A DNA stretch of 64,000 nt from Sphingobacteriales bacterium TSM_CSM (GCA_002212725.1 MTCR01000102.1:25342-89341), one strand, 5' to 3'. Positions 26,890 to 35,927 are shown, counted from the stretch's first letter. The notes: a model not told the origin generated them from the letters alone. Numbers and translations are program-made.

Positions 26890-27528
26890 TTACAACCCCA
26901 AAGGCAGGCCGGGCACCAACTCCGACAAGCTGAAATGGTAATTTACCACTACGCCCTTATGTTGCCCTTCTACCACATCGCCCTGCCCGCTTTGCCGCCT
27001 GAAACGCCGCAAGTTTTGATAATGCCGGAAAATCTGTTGCAACAAATCTGCTTCCTGATGGTAATACTGCACTTTTTCTGTTTTTAAAACACAGGGGCGG
27101 TTAAGCAACGCCCAGGCAATAAACAGGGGCAATTGCGTTTGCTCTTTAATGGTAAAATACCGCAGCAAATCGCTTTGGTTAAGGGCAATGGTTTCTGATG
27201 GGTATAAATTTGCCTGTGGCAGGTGGTTTTGTATGGTCATAAAAGTACGGGTTTGCACTTTTACCTCAATAAAAGCAATGCAGTTGTTGCCGGTTGTTTT
27301 TTGGTACAAAGCAATATCGGGATAGCCGGGTTGGGTGGTTTTCTGAGCGGTAAAAGGCAGGGCAGTGTTTTGGTTAATGCGGTTAATAAGGTAGTTTTCA
27401 AACCGTTCGCTAAAAGCTGCATCGGCGCCAAAGTGGTATTGCAGTTTGCTTTTGGCATCGCACCGTGTAAGGCAGGTATTGCAGTTATATACAAAACCGT
27501 GCAAATGTTCGTACAGCAAAGGCTCCAT
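26890..27528 (-). CDS. PD-(D/E)XK nuclease-like protein
   Basis: 212 residues, not a named family for me. Residues 68-90 read PGYPDIALYQ..AFIEVK, the spacing and sequence of a PD-(D/E)XK nuclease active site (Pro70-Asp71, Glu88, Lys90). Residues 16-23 hold Cys-x2-Cys-x3-Cys, with more Cys at 83 and 146, so a bound metal or iron-sulfur cluster is possible. The N-terminal FENYLINRINQ helix could supply the usual extra acidic residue. It starts 17 nt after the stop of the PolX/PHP gene and is probably cotranscribed with it, pointing to a DNA-repair or defence task; that is inference. It ends at a strong terminator. Confidence 0.72.
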   Translation of the reverse strand: MEPLLYEHLHGFVYNCNTCLTRCDAKSKLQYHFGADAAFSERFENYLINRINQNTALPFTAQKTTQPGYPDIALYQKTTGNNCIAFIEVKVQTRTFMTIQNHLPQANLYPSETIALNQSDLLRYFTIKEQTQLPLFIAWALLNRPCVLKTEKVQYYHQEADLLQQIFRHYQNLRRFRRQSGQGDVVEGQHKGVVVNYHFSLSELVPGLPLGL

Positions 27529-27544
27529 GTATGGCAGAAGAGGG

Positions 27545-29203
27545 TTATTTTTGGGTAAAAATTCGGGCTATTTCATTGGGTGTTCGGGTGTTAAGCGTGT
27601 ATTCTTTAGTGAGTTTGCCTTTTCGGGCGGCAAACACGCCGTATTTCACATCGTCAATGCCGGCAGTACTGTGCGCATCGGGGTTTACCGAAATGAGCGC
27701 CCCTTTTTCCATGCAATAAGGTATCCATCGCCAGTCAATATCCAGCCGGTAGGGGTTGGCATTTATTTCAATGATAACCTTGTTGGCGGCGCAGGCATCA
27801 ATAATTTTGCGATGATTGACCGGATACCCCGCCCTTGACAAAAGTAACCTGCCCGTAAGATGCCCCAAAATGGTGGTATGCGGGTTTTCTATAGCCCGAA
27901 TGAGGCGTGTCATGGCTTTTTCTTCGGTCATTTGCAGCGTGGAGTGTATAGAGGCAATAACAAAATCGAAACTTTGCAGCACCTCGTGGTTATAATCAAG
28001 CGAGCCGTCGTTGAGAATATCGGCTTCTATGCCTTTAAAAATTCTGAACGGTGCCAGGGTTTGGTTAAGGCGGTCAACTTCCTCATGTTGTTTAATGATG
28101 GCGGCTTCTGCTAACCCGTTGGCATAAAAAGCCGCTTTTGAATGGTCTGAAATGCCCAAATACAGGTAACCTGCTGCCATGCAGGCGCGCGCCATGGTTT
28201 CAAGCGGGTCGCGGCCATCGCTATAAGTGCTGTGGGCATGGATAATGCCGGTAATATCGGTAATCTGCAAGAGTTGGGGGGGCAATTGGCCGTGGCGGGC
28301 CAATTCAATTTCATCTAATCCCTCCCGAAGTTCGGGTTCAATAAAGGGTAACCCCAGTTGTTGGTAAATATCGGTTTCGTTGTGGCTGCCGGGGTTGGGT
28401 TCTTTAATGGCAATAAGTTGTTGCCAGTGAGCGGGGGCGGCGGTGGTTTGCAACAGCCGGTACGCAAAGTTTTGGGCGGTAGCGTTGTGCAGTTGCAGGG
28501 GCAGGCCGGTGGCGCTTTGTGCGGTGGCGGTTTGTTCCTGTACGGCAAGCAGAGTTATTTGCAGTTGGCTGCACCAGTTTTGCAAGTTGCTCCAGTTGCC
28601 GGCAATAAGCAGGTCGGCAAATTCCAGCACTTCGCATTTGCGTCTGAAAGCGCCGGTAAGTTCTACCCGTTCAACACCGGGCAGTTGCGCAAAAGCCTGT
28701 TGCAGGTACAGCGCTTCGGGTTCCATATCGGCATAGCGGTAGTATTTGGCATTTGCAAGGAAATACTCTACGCTTTTTTTGACGTTTTCCTGGGTTTTTT
28801 CGCCAAATCCTTTCAGGTGCAGGAGGCGGTTTTCCTGGCAGGCATATAGCAGTTCGCCCACGCTTTCAATGTTCAGTTCCTGCCACAGTATTTTCACCTT
28901 TTTTGGCCCCAGTCCTTTTATTTGCAGCATTTCGGTAATGCCGGCGGGCGTTACGGCCAGCAGTCGGTCCAGCAGGTCGAAGGTGCCTGTTTTCAGCAAG
29001 TCCGATATTTTGCCGGCAATGGCTTTACCCACACCGGGCAGGTCTTCAATTTGCGAAGCCGGTACGGCAGCAAGCGGCTGCGGGTATTGTTCTATGGTTC
29101 GGGCTGCCACTTCGTAAGAGCGAATTTTAAAGGGGTTTTCGCCGTGCAACTCCATTAGTTCGGCCAGCAGGCGAAACGTGTTGGCTATGTTTTTGTTGGT
29201 CAT
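27545..29203 (-). CDS. PolX/PHP-family protein, polymerase site degenerate
   Basis: 552 residues with the domain order of bacterial DNA polymerase X: 8-kDa helix-hairpin-helix domain (residues 5-80), second HhH (about 90-145; LQIKGLGPKKVKILW), nucleotidyltransferase-like palm (about 150-310), and C-terminal PHP phosphoesterase domain (318-552). In the palm the usual GSxRR..E..xDxD motif reads G184-A-F-R-R..E191..F195-A-D197: the first catalytic Asp is Phe, and no Asp stands where the third is expected (LPLQLHN). The PHP metal motifs are intact: HAHSTYSDG (322-330), SDHS (352-355), Glu393, His420, GHLTGR (447-452) and NPDAH (507-511). So 3'-5' exonuclease or phosphoesterase activity is likely and polymerase activity unlikely. 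The ATG at 29203 is preferred over an upstream in-frame codon. Confidence 0.9.
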   Translation of the reverse strand: MTNKNIANTFRLLAELMELHGENPFKIRSYEVAARTIEQYPQPLAAVPASQIEDLPGVGKAIAGKISDLLKTGTFDLLDRLLAVTPAGITEMLQIKGLGPKKVKILWQELNIESVGELLYACQENRLLHLKGFGEKTQENVKKSVEYFLANAKYYRYADMEPEALYLQQAFAQLPGVERVELTGAFRRKCEVLEFADLLIAGNWSNLQNWCSQLQITLLAVQEQTATAQSATGLPLQLHNATAQNFAYRLLQTTAAPAHWQQLIAIKEPNPGSHNETDIYQQLGLPFIEPELREGLDEIELARHGQLPPQLLQITDITGIIHAHSTYSDGRDPLETMARACMAAGYLYLGISDHSKAAFYANGLAEAAIIKQHEEVDRLNQTLAPFRIFKGIEADILNDGSLDYNHEVLQSFDFVIASIHSTLQMTEEKAMTRLIRAIENPHTTILGHLTGRLLLSRAGYPVNHRKIIDACAANKVIIEINANPYRLDIDWRWIPYCMEKGALISVNPDAHSTAGIDDVKYGVFAARKGKLTKEYTLNTRTPNEIARIFTQK

Positions 29204-29295
29204 GAGATGTGGGTCTGCAAATAATAAAACAACCCTTCCGGCAGCACAGGGGGTTGCCGGCAAATTTGGGCAAGGAATAATAAGGCGGGGTTGGT

Positions 29296-29634
29296 TTATA
29301 AAGGTACAACGGGGTCAATAAAACAGGGGCTTCGTTTTATTTCTTCGGTTTGTCCATCGGTGTAAGTTACTTCAACGCTTATGCCTGCGCGTTTGTCGTA
29401 ATTGCTTATAATTATCCTTTTACCGTCTTCAGACAGTTCGCCGTTAAGGGGTGTGCCATCTTTGTATTGCAGGCTTTTAATGGTCTGCGCCGGTTTTTCG
29501 AGGTAAATCTGGTAAAATTTCACACCGTCGTTGGTGGGCGGAGGCGGTTCGGTAAGCCCTATGCTTTGTTGAGCCAACACAGCCATGGCGGGCAGCAAAA
29601 GCGCTGCAAGAAAGAGAAACAAGTGCTTTTTCAT
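29296..29634 (-). CDS. small secreted protein, unknown
   Basis: 112 residues. A signal peptide is clear (residues 1-22: LFLFLAALLLPAMAVLAQQ). The mature part, about 90 residues, has a Pro-rich start (TEPPPPTNDGVKFYQI) and alternates polar and hydrophobic residues as in a small beta domain. I do not recognise it. It lies 93 nt upstream of the PolX start on the same strand, so it may or may not belong to the same transcript. A Cys near the C-terminus is single. Function unknown. Confidence 0.7.
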   Translation of the reverse strand: MKKHLFLFLAALLLPAMAVLAQQSIGLTEPPPPTNDGVKFYQIYLEKPAQTIKSLQYKDGTPLNGELSEDGKRIIISNYDKRAGISVEVTYTDGQTEEIKRSPCFIDPVVPL

Positions 29635-29806
29635 AACAGTAAAATAATTTGTTTACGGTTTGAAGGTAAAACATTTTGCCCTGTTTGCAAATTTTTTAAC
29701 ACATTATTTGTAAAATTGTGCTGACAAATTTATTGAGCAGGCATTTTACTGTTTTACAGTTGCCCGATGCCCTGTTTTTATTGCCTAACCAAAACAATTA
29801 TCAGGT

Positions 29807-30187
29807 ATGGACACGAATGTAGTAAGCTGGTTTGAAATTCCGGTTCGCAATATGGACCGTGCGGTAAAGTTTTACGAAACTGTGTTTGGGTTCCGGCTAA
29901 ACCGGCAATTGTTGGGCGCGCTTGAAATGGCCTGGTTTCCTTGGGTTGATAACGCCACCGGTTCGTCGGGCAGTTTGGTGTGCCATGAGCAGCACTACAC
30001 CCCGTCTGAAAACGGCACATTGGTTTATTTTAATTCGCCATCGGGCAATTTAAGCACAGAACTGGAACGCGTAGAGGCCGCCGGCGGTAAAATTTTGCAA
30101 CCGCGCACCCAAATATCGGAAGAACACGGCTACATGGCCCTGCTTACCGATACCGAAGGCAACCGAATAGCCTTGTATTCGCGATAG
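29807..30187 (+). CDS. VOC-family (glyoxalase-like) protein
   Basis: 126-residue single vicinal-oxygen-chelate domain protein. The start SWFEIPVRNMDRAVKFYETVFGF and the end MALLTDTEGNRIALYSR are typical of the glyoxalase/bleomycin-resistance/dioxygenase superfamily, with two beta-alpha-beta3 units. Such small proteins act as homodimers, often with a divalent metal; a Glu or His ligand pair is not well kept here (EEHGYM near residue 105), so it may bind a ligand without catalysis. It is transcribed away from the secreted-protein gene at 29296-29634. No partner gene is adjacent. Confidence 0.87.
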   Translation: MDTNVVSWFEIPVRNMDRAVKFYETVFGFRLNRQLLGALEMAWFPWVDNATGSSGSLVCHEQHYTPSENGTLVYFNSPSGNLSTELERVEAAGGKILQPRTQISEEHGYMALLTDTEGNRIALYSR

Positions 30188-30584
30188 TAAGGCACAATAT
30201 AGTACAAACATTTATGGTTCCGGTATTCTAACGCATTTCTGTGCCATGTATTGTTACTTTGGGGCTATCCCAAAGTTGAAGCCTGCCGCAAAACCGGGCT
30301 AAAAATCTGCGCTTTTGGTAATACAGAAAACCCGTGCAAAAACAACACACCCGGCATTGGGTGCAATACCGGGTGCAGAAAGTGTGTGTAATTGGGGTTA
30401 AATTGAATGTAACTATTCAGGTACTATCTTGTAAATCCCGGCATTTTCTCTTCTTCCCTGCTGATTGAAAGCATTGACCAAGGAGCAAAAAAACTTTGCG
30501 GAACTTTGCGGTAAAATGAAAGGAATTTAGTGAAGAACATCACCAAAAAAGGTACAACCTGAGTAAGTACAATTGAATGAACTG
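30188..30584. other. intergenic region with hairpins and repeat
   Basis: 397 nt without a gene. It contains an 8-bp stem (ACTTTGGG 30256-30263 with CCCAAAGT 30269-30276), a 7-bp stem (CACCCGG 30348-30354 with CCGGGTG 30369-30375), and two AACTTTGCGG units at 30492-30511. Neither hairpin is followed by a strong T-run, so I do not call them terminators with confidence. Confidence 0.45.
30492..30516 (+). repeat. dispersed ACTTTGCG repeat, second copy
   Basis: Two direct AACTTTGCGG units followed by TAAAA, so the end reads CTTTGCGGTAAAA (30504-30516). The same 13-mer occurs at 61463-61475 and inverted at 61392-61404. Confidence 0.75.
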
Positions 30585-31271
30585 TTACTTCCAGAACTGC
30601 CACCATTTTTTAACGGGTGCTTTTTTAATAGAAGCAAGTTTAAGCGGGTTGCCTTTCATGCGTACATTGGCGGGCGGGTTGCCACTTTGCCCGCTAAAAA
30701 TAACCTTGGTTTTTTCTGCCTGAAATTCTGCCGGCAAGCCATTGCCCATTGGCAGGTAGCGCATATTGGGGCCTGTTTCAATTAAAAAGGTGTTGTCAAT
30801 TTTAATAACAGTGCCTTTTACGTTACTTAGTTTGGTGGTATATTGTACATCGGCATAGTTTACGCCTGTTTTTACCTCGGCATTGCCCTCCGCTGCCGGC
30901 TGCAGTTTGGGACCTTCTTTCCCTCTATCGGCATCTTTGGGTTTTACAGGAACTTCTGTATTGCGCACGGCAATTTTGGTTATTTCAAAAGGAGTGCCTA
31001 TCATGCGCACATTGGGCGGTATGGCAAATACATTGCCGCTTACCACTACCTTCAAACCTTCTTTCTTAAATTTAAGTTCCATGTTGCGGGGCATGTAGCG
31101 CTGGCTATTATCGTCATCGGGTACTAATGTGTACTCACCTGCCACCTGCGTAACAGTGCAATTTACCGCGTTAAGGGTGCGAACCGGCTTTTCGTTTTGC
31201 GCCATCGTACAAGTACTTAAAAAAAGCGCAGCAAACGCAACCGCCCAAAAAGCAAAAAATGGTAGTCTCAT
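30585..31271 (-). CDS. secreted protein with internal duplication
   Basis: 228 residues. A signal peptide ends near residue 24 (..LSTCTMAQ). The mature protein contains two copies of a module of about 65 residues: residues 36-101 (RYMPRNMELKFKKEG, VVVSGN, PPNVRMIGTPFEITKI) and 151-215 (RYLPMGNGLPAEFQ, VIFSGQ, PPANVRMKGNPLKLASI), joined by a Lys/Asp/Glu-rich linker. Each module looks like a small beta domain. I do not recognise the family. The protein ends in a Trp/Lys-rich tail (KKWWQFWK). The ATG at 31271 is chosen because it opens the signal peptide. Periplasmic or surface location is inferred. Confidence 0.75.
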   Translation of the reverse strand: MRLPFFAFWAVAFAALFLSTCTMAQNEKPVRTLNAVNCTVTQVAGEYTLVPDDDNSQRYMPRNMELKFKKEGLKVVVSGNVFAIPPNVRMIGTPFEITKIAVRNTEVPVKPKDADRGKEGPKLQPAAEGNAEVKTGVNYADVQYTTKLSNVKGTVIKIDNTFLIETGPNMRYLPMGNGLPAEFQAEKTKVIFSGQSGNPPANVRMKGNPLKLASIKKAPVKKWWQFWK

Positions 31272-31522
31272 GTGATAAAACAGGATTATGGTTTGATGAA
31301 ATATTGTGTTTGACTGCATAGCAGCCCGAAAGTTACAAAATAATGCCCGATTTGCCTATACTTTGACATTGCCCTGACAACACAAAAGCGCCTTTTCTGC
31401 GTTATTGCTCTGTATGGCAAACTTTGCCGGGGCAACTTGCCACTGCCCCAACTGTTGCCATGCAGGCTTTTTTGTTTTGCGTGTTGTAGTTATTAAAATA
31501 AAACAACCCAAAGGCCGTACCT

Positions 31523-34072
31523 ATGAAGCAAAACCGCACAACAACCTTTTGGGCAAATATTCTTTTTGCCTTCTGCCTGCCGGTATGGCTGGCAATGCCC
31601 GTTTTTGCGCAGCAGTACAGCGCCGTAACCTATGGGGTTGATGAGGGTTTGGGGGCCTCTAAAGTTTATACCTTTTACCACGACAGCCGCGGTTACCTGT
31701 GGGTGAGTACCGCCGCCGGAATAAGCCGCTTTGATGGCAAAACATTTAAAAACTACACCACAAAAGACGGGCTTACCTCTTACCAGATAAGCAGCATACA
31801 CGAAGACAGCAAAGGGCAATTGTGGTTTAAATCTTTACAGTGGGATAACAGCCGCCTCTTTACCTTTAACGGCCGGAAATTTACCCCCGCCGACTCAATG
31901 CGCGTTTTTGGCGCCGGCAGCATCTACTTTCACCGAGACCAAACCGAACCCCTGTGGGTAGAAAATAAACAACAACAGGTAAACATGATTCACCCCAACA
32001 ACCGGTTTACCTTACTTAACAGCGCCCAACTTAAAGACAACTATATTTACGATGTTTGGATGAAAGACTCTGTAAATGCCTATTTAGCCACGCAACTGGG
32101 GTTGCTCCTCTACCAAAACGGAACCTATACCAACCTGAGCAAACAGGTGCGAAATACTATGCAGGTTTACCAAATTGTGCGCTTTAAAGATGCCTGGTGG
32201 TTGCAAACCGATGAAGGAATTTGGCAGTTTAACGGAAAACGGTTCGATAACAGCCTGATACCCCCCGAACTACAAAAAAACATTACCCAAATAATGCTGC
32301 CCGATAACAACGGCAACCTCTGGTTTGGAACCGTAATGGGTTTGTACCGCTACGACGGTGATTGCTTTAAACGATTTACCACCGCCGATGGCATGATTAC
32401 CAACCGCATTGCCAACATGATGGCAGATGACCAAAACAACCTCTGGATTATTTCGGAAAACGGACTGATGGTTTATAAAGATAACCGCTTTATAAACCTC
32501 GACAACGAAACAGCAGGCTTTATGGGACCGGGCAAGGGGTTCAGGCTGCGACATATTATGCAAGACCGCCAGGGCAATGTTTGGATTACTACCCAAAACG
32601 GTATTGCCCGATACAGCGGCTTTGCCTTTTTAAACTACCGCTACGGCGCCGAATTGCAGGGTAAAGAAGCCACCGCCATACTGTCAGACTCAAAAAACCG
32701 CCTCTGGATTGGCTATCAGGATGATGGCATTACCCTGTGCCAAAACAACAACTGCCGGCAGTTTACCACCAAAAACGGGCTGCCCTCCAACAGTGTTTAT
32801 AACTTTCTTGAAGACCGGCAAGGTAACATCTGGATTGCCGACGGCGGACTTACTAAGTTTGACGGAAACCGCTTTACCCCCGTAGCCTTTGACAAAAACC
32901 CGCTCAATAAATTCATAGGACTGTTGCAGCAAGACCAAAAAGGTAACATCTGGATTGCTTCCAATAACGGGCTTTACCGCTACAACGGGCAGCAGTTTAC
33001 CTACTACGAACTAACCGACCCCGCCAACAACAACCTGAACCCCATGTACGGCTTTAACCCCTACAACAACATAAACAGCTTAGCCATTGACCCCAAAACC
33101 GACAGCGTTTGGGTAGCTGCCACATCGGGGGTATATGTGCTTAACCCCAAATCGGGCAGTTTCAGGCTGGCGGGCGGCACACGCTATTTCGGAACCGTAA
33201 AGCAAATGCGCCACGACCAACTGGGCAACCTCTGGATGATTAGAACCGAAGGAGGACTGCTTCGGTTTGACGGTAAACAGGTAATGCAATTTGACGAGCG
33301 AGACGGGTTAAGCAGCAGCAACCTGCAATCTTTAAGTATAAGCAACAATTATGCATGGCTGGGAACCCCTAACGGCATTGACCGCTTTGATATTGCATTT
33401 TTTAACCAAACCCGCCAAACCCGCGTACTGCATTTGGGTAAACCCGATGGTTTTATTTCGCCCGAATGCACCGGTCTATCTTATACCGATGCAAAGGGAA
33501 ACCTGTGGCAGGGTACCAATAGCGGCATTACCAAATATAACCCTTATGTTACACCCCCGGCACCCAATAACCTGCTGCTGCATATTACAGACATTAAACT
33601 ACGGTATGAAACCATTGACTGGATTGCCTATGCCGACAGCCTGAACCCACTTACACAATTGCCCGAAAACCTGCGCCTGCAATACAACGAAAATACGCTT
33701 ACCTTTTCTTTTGACGCTCTCTTTTTCTTAAACCCAAAACTCATACACTACCAATACCGCCTTGCAGGAACCGATACCGTATGGCTACCCGCCCCACCCG
33801 AGCAAGTGGTAACTTATGCCAACCTGCCGCCGGGCTATTACCGATTTGAGGTGCGCGCCCAACACCTGCAAAACCCCGGCGCCTATGCACAAACTGCTTT
33901 CAGCTTTATCATTTTACCTCCGGTTTGGCACTATTGGTGGTTTTGGGCATGGCTTGCCTTGGGAGCAGTTGCAGCCATTGCCGTTTATATGGGTATAAGG
34001 TTTATGGCAACACAACTCTACCGCCGCCGTATGTTGCGCCGTGCCCTGCAAAAAATACATGAACCAAAATAA
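31523..34072 (+). CDS. two-component propeller sensor without kinase
   Basis: 849 residues. After a signal peptide (to about residue 28, ..MPVFAQQ), a chain of Reg_prop repeats runs to about residue 650, with many LWFGT/NIWIA-type blades such as DNNGNLWFGTVMGLYRYDG and DRQGNIWIADGGLTKFDG; this predicts one or two seven-bladed beta-propellers. A Y_Y_Y domain follows (about 715-795; LPPGYYRFEVRAQ), then one membrane helix (about 800-825) and only 20 basic residues. In the usual hybrid sensor architecture a histidine kinase or LuxR domain would come next; here translation stops and no kinase frame follows. It may signal through a partner or be a truncated sensor. Confidence 0.85.
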   Translation: MKQNRTTTFWANILFAFCLPVWLAMPVFAQQYSAVTYGVDEGLGASKVYTFYHDSRGYLWVSTAAGISRFDGKTFKNYTTKDGLTSYQISSIHEDSKGQLWFKSLQWDNSRLFTFNGRKFTPADSMRVFGAGSIYFHRDQTEPLWVENKQQQVNMIHPNNRFTLLNSAQLKDNYIYDVWMKDSVNAYLATQLGLLLYQNGTYTNLSKQVRNTMQVYQIVRFKDAWWLQTDEGIWQFNGKRFDNSLIPPELQKNITQIMLPDNNGNLWFGTVMGLYRYDGDCFKRFTTADGMITNRIANMMADDQNNLWIISENGLMVYKDNRFINLDNETAGFMGPGKGFRLRHIMQDRQGNVWITTQNGIARYSGFAFLNYRYGAELQGKEATAILSDSKNRLWIGYQDDGITLCQNNNCRQFTTKNGLPSNSVYNFLEDRQGNIWIADGGLTKFDGNRFTPVAFDKNPLNKFIGLLQQDQKGNIWIASNNGLYRYNGQQFTYYELTDPANNNLNPMYGFNPYNNINSLAIDPKTDSVWVAATSGVYVLNPKSGSFRLAGGTRYFGTVKQMRHDQLGNLWMIRTEGGLLRFDGKQVMQFDERDGLSSSNLQSLSISNNYAWLGTPNGIDRFDIAFFNQTRQTRVLHLGKPDGFISPECTGLSYTDAKGNLWQGTNSGITKYNPYVTPPAPNNLLLHITDIKLRYETIDWIAYADSLNPLTQLPENLRLQYNENTLTFSFDALFFLNPKLIHYQYRLAGTDTVWLPAPPEQVVTYANLPPGYYRFEVRAQHLQNPGAYAQTAFSFIILPPVWHYWWFWAWLALGAVAAIAVYMGIRFMATQLYRRRMLRRALQKIHEPK

Positions 34073-34422
34073 GCACCGGCGGCCGGCTTGCTTGTTCCAA
34101 ATTTATACAGGTTTGGGGCAATGCCTGCCTAAAATATTGTACAAAAAGCAGTAAATAGTTGCATTTAAAAAATATAAACTGCTATAATTTTGTCAAAAAC
34201 CAAATCCTGAGTGCCCGGCTAACACATTGAAGCAACAGAAATGATTCTTTTCCAAATCAAAATGAGCAAAGTGAAACCTTTCAGAAATTTCTACAATTGC
34301 CGGCAAATTATGACAAAGTTTGATTAGAGGGAACTTTTTCTATGCAAGCTTTTGTTAGAATGTTTGCAAGCTTAAATGCGTGCATTGGTTAGTGTTTTAT
34401 TATTCATTAAAAAATATTCACT
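34073..34422. other. AT-rich intergenic region
   Basis: 350 nt without a gene between the propeller sensor and the DUF4258 gene. A TAATTTTG -7-like sequence lies at about 34193-34200, and TGCAAGCTT occurs twice close together (about 34342 and 34366). No terminator-like hairpin stands out. Confidence 0.4.
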
Positions 34423-34908
34423 ATGAAATTGAAAAAATTTACCAAATTCAAAATTTCGAAAAGACTGATGACCCTGCTTCGGAAACCCATAGTACGTATG
34501 GCCGCCGAAGCAATGCAACTGCAACCCGAACCCTGCTTTTGCCCCGATGACGATGTACCAACAACCCCCGACAATGCCGCTCAACTGCAAAATCCGGAAG
34601 GACTTACTATTACACCACATGCCCGCAAAAGGGCAGCAGGCCGCGGTATAACCCTTGATATGATAGAAAATACCATAAAATACGGCGCCAAAATTTGCAA
34701 ACAGGGTTTTTGCTTTTACGTAATGCCGTCGAAAATTGCGCAGCGTTTTTTTTCAAAGCAGTTTGCCGAAAAAATTGCCAATACCGTGGTACTGGTGAAA
34801 CGCCCCAATGTTTTAATAACCGTTTATAAAAACCAACATGCCTTGCGCAACATAAAAAAGAAATCTAAAAGGCTGCATAAATACCAAGATAACAATTTTC
34901 CTATTTAA
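34423..34908 (+). CDS. DUF4258-like protein
   Basis: 161 residues. The C-terminal part (about 60-137) fits DUF4258: THAT-type start PHARKRAAGRGITLDMIENTI with His66, then KICKQGFCFYV and a closing VLVKRPNVLITVYKN. Members are small, basic and sometimes annotated as toxin-like, but no activity is established for them. The first 58 residues are an added stretch: a strongly basic helix followed by a Pro/Cys-rich linker (PEPCFCPDDD). The tail (about 140-155) is again very basic, so nucleic acid binding is plausible. There is no adjacent antitoxin-like gene. A perfect terminator follows at 34969-35001. Confidence 0.7.
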   Translation: MKLKKFTKFKISKRLMTLLRKPIVRMAAEAMQLQPEPCFCPDDDVPTTPDNAAQLQNPEGLTITPHARKRAAGRGITLDMIENTIKYGAKICKQGFCFYVMPSKIAQRFFSKQFAEKIANTVVLVKRPNVLITVYKNQHALRNIKKKSKRLHKYQDNNFPI

Positions 34909-34968
34909 AGAGTTAATTTTATAAAGGTAAGGCAACATAAAACCGGTTTTACCAACCACCAATTAACG

Positions 34969-35001
34969 AAAACGGGCTATGCCGCAGGCATAGCCCGTTT
35001 T
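34969..35001. terminator. bidirectional intrinsic terminator
   Basis: Perfect 15-bp stem: AAAACGGGCTATGCC (34969-34983) with GGCATAGCCCGTTTT (34987-35001), 3-nt loop, flanked by A and T runs so that it works in both directions. It closes the DUF4258 gene (+) and cysM (-). Confidence 0.93.
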
Positions 35002-35045
35002 TGGCAAATAATGCAATACAGGCGTTTTTTATTGCGGCTCTTTAC

Positions 35046-35927
35046 TTACCCAAACAAGTTATCAGAGAGGTAGCGGTCGCCCCGGTCGCAAATAATGCAC
35101 ACCACTACGCCTGTTTCCAGAGTTTCTATAAGTTTTAGCGCTACTGTTACGGCACCGCCACTACTCATACCACAAAACACCCCCTCTTGTTTGGCTAATT
35201 TTCGGGTCATTTGGGTGGCTTCCTGTTCCGATACTTCAATAATTTGGTCAACGCGGTTTGGGTCAAAAATTTTGGGCAGGTATGCTTCGGGCCATTTGCG
35301 AATACCGGGTATTCGGGAGCCTTCGGTAGGTTGAGCGCCAACAATTTGTACGGCAGGGTTTCGCTCTTTCAAAAACCGCGAAACCCCCATAATAGTACCG
35401 GTGGTTCCCATAGACGATACAAAGTGGGTAATAGCCCCGCCGGTTTGGCGCCAAATTTCGGGGCCTGTGGTTTGGTAATGAGACAGGTAGTTATCGGGGT
35501 TGGCAAACTGGTTAAGCATAAGATAGCCGCCCTCTTCCACTTTTCGGTGGGCATAGTCAATGGCTGCTTCCATAGAACCGGCGGCAGGCGTAAGGGTAAC
35601 AGCAGCGCCAAAAGCTTGCATGGTAAGCACGCGCTCGCGGGTTGCGTTTTCGGGCATTACCAGTTCTATCTGCACACCGCAAAGGTTGGCAATCATGGCC
35701 AAGGCAATGCCGGTATTGCCGCTGGTGGCTTCAATAAGTTTCATACCGGGTTTTAAATTGCCGCGCTCAATGGCACCCTTAATCATGCCGTAAGCGGGGC
35801 GGTCTTTTACACTGCCGCCGGGGTTATGCCCTTCTAATTTACCATATAACTTTACCCCCGGCTTGGGGTTAAGGTGGGTTAGCTCTACCAGCGGCGTATT
35901 ACCTATAAGCGAAAGTAGCGAAGTCAT
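35046..35927 (-). CDS. cysM: cysteine synthase, CysM type
   Basis: PLP enzyme that makes L-cysteine from O-acetylserine and sulfide (or thiosulfate), in the cytoplasm. 293 residues, normal for CysM. The PLP lysine is Lys41 in NPGGSVKDR; the phosphate-binding and substrate loops EATSGNTGIALA and SSMGTTGTIMG are intact. The C-terminal IICDRGDRYLSDNLFG and the GSRIPGIRKWPEAYLP segment resemble CysM rather than CysK. The ATG at 35927 is chosen over an upstream in-frame start that adds a stretch without similarity. The gene is transcribed separately, ending at the terminator 34969-35001. Confidence 0.93.
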   Translation of the reverse strand: MTSLLSLIGNTPLVELTHLNPKPGVKLYGKLEGHNPGGSVKDRPAYGMIKGAIERGNLKPGMKLIEATSGNTGIALAMIANLCGVQIELVMPENATRERVLTMQAFGAAVTLTPAAGSMEAAIDYAHRKVEEGGYLMLNQFANPDNYLSHYQTTGPEIWRQTGGAITHFVSSMGTTGTIMGVSRFLKERNPAVQIVGAQPTEGSRIPGIRKWPEAYLPKIFDPNRVDQIIEVSEQEATQMTRKLAKQEGVFCGMSSGGAVTVALKLIETLETGVVVCIICDRGDRYLSDNLFG

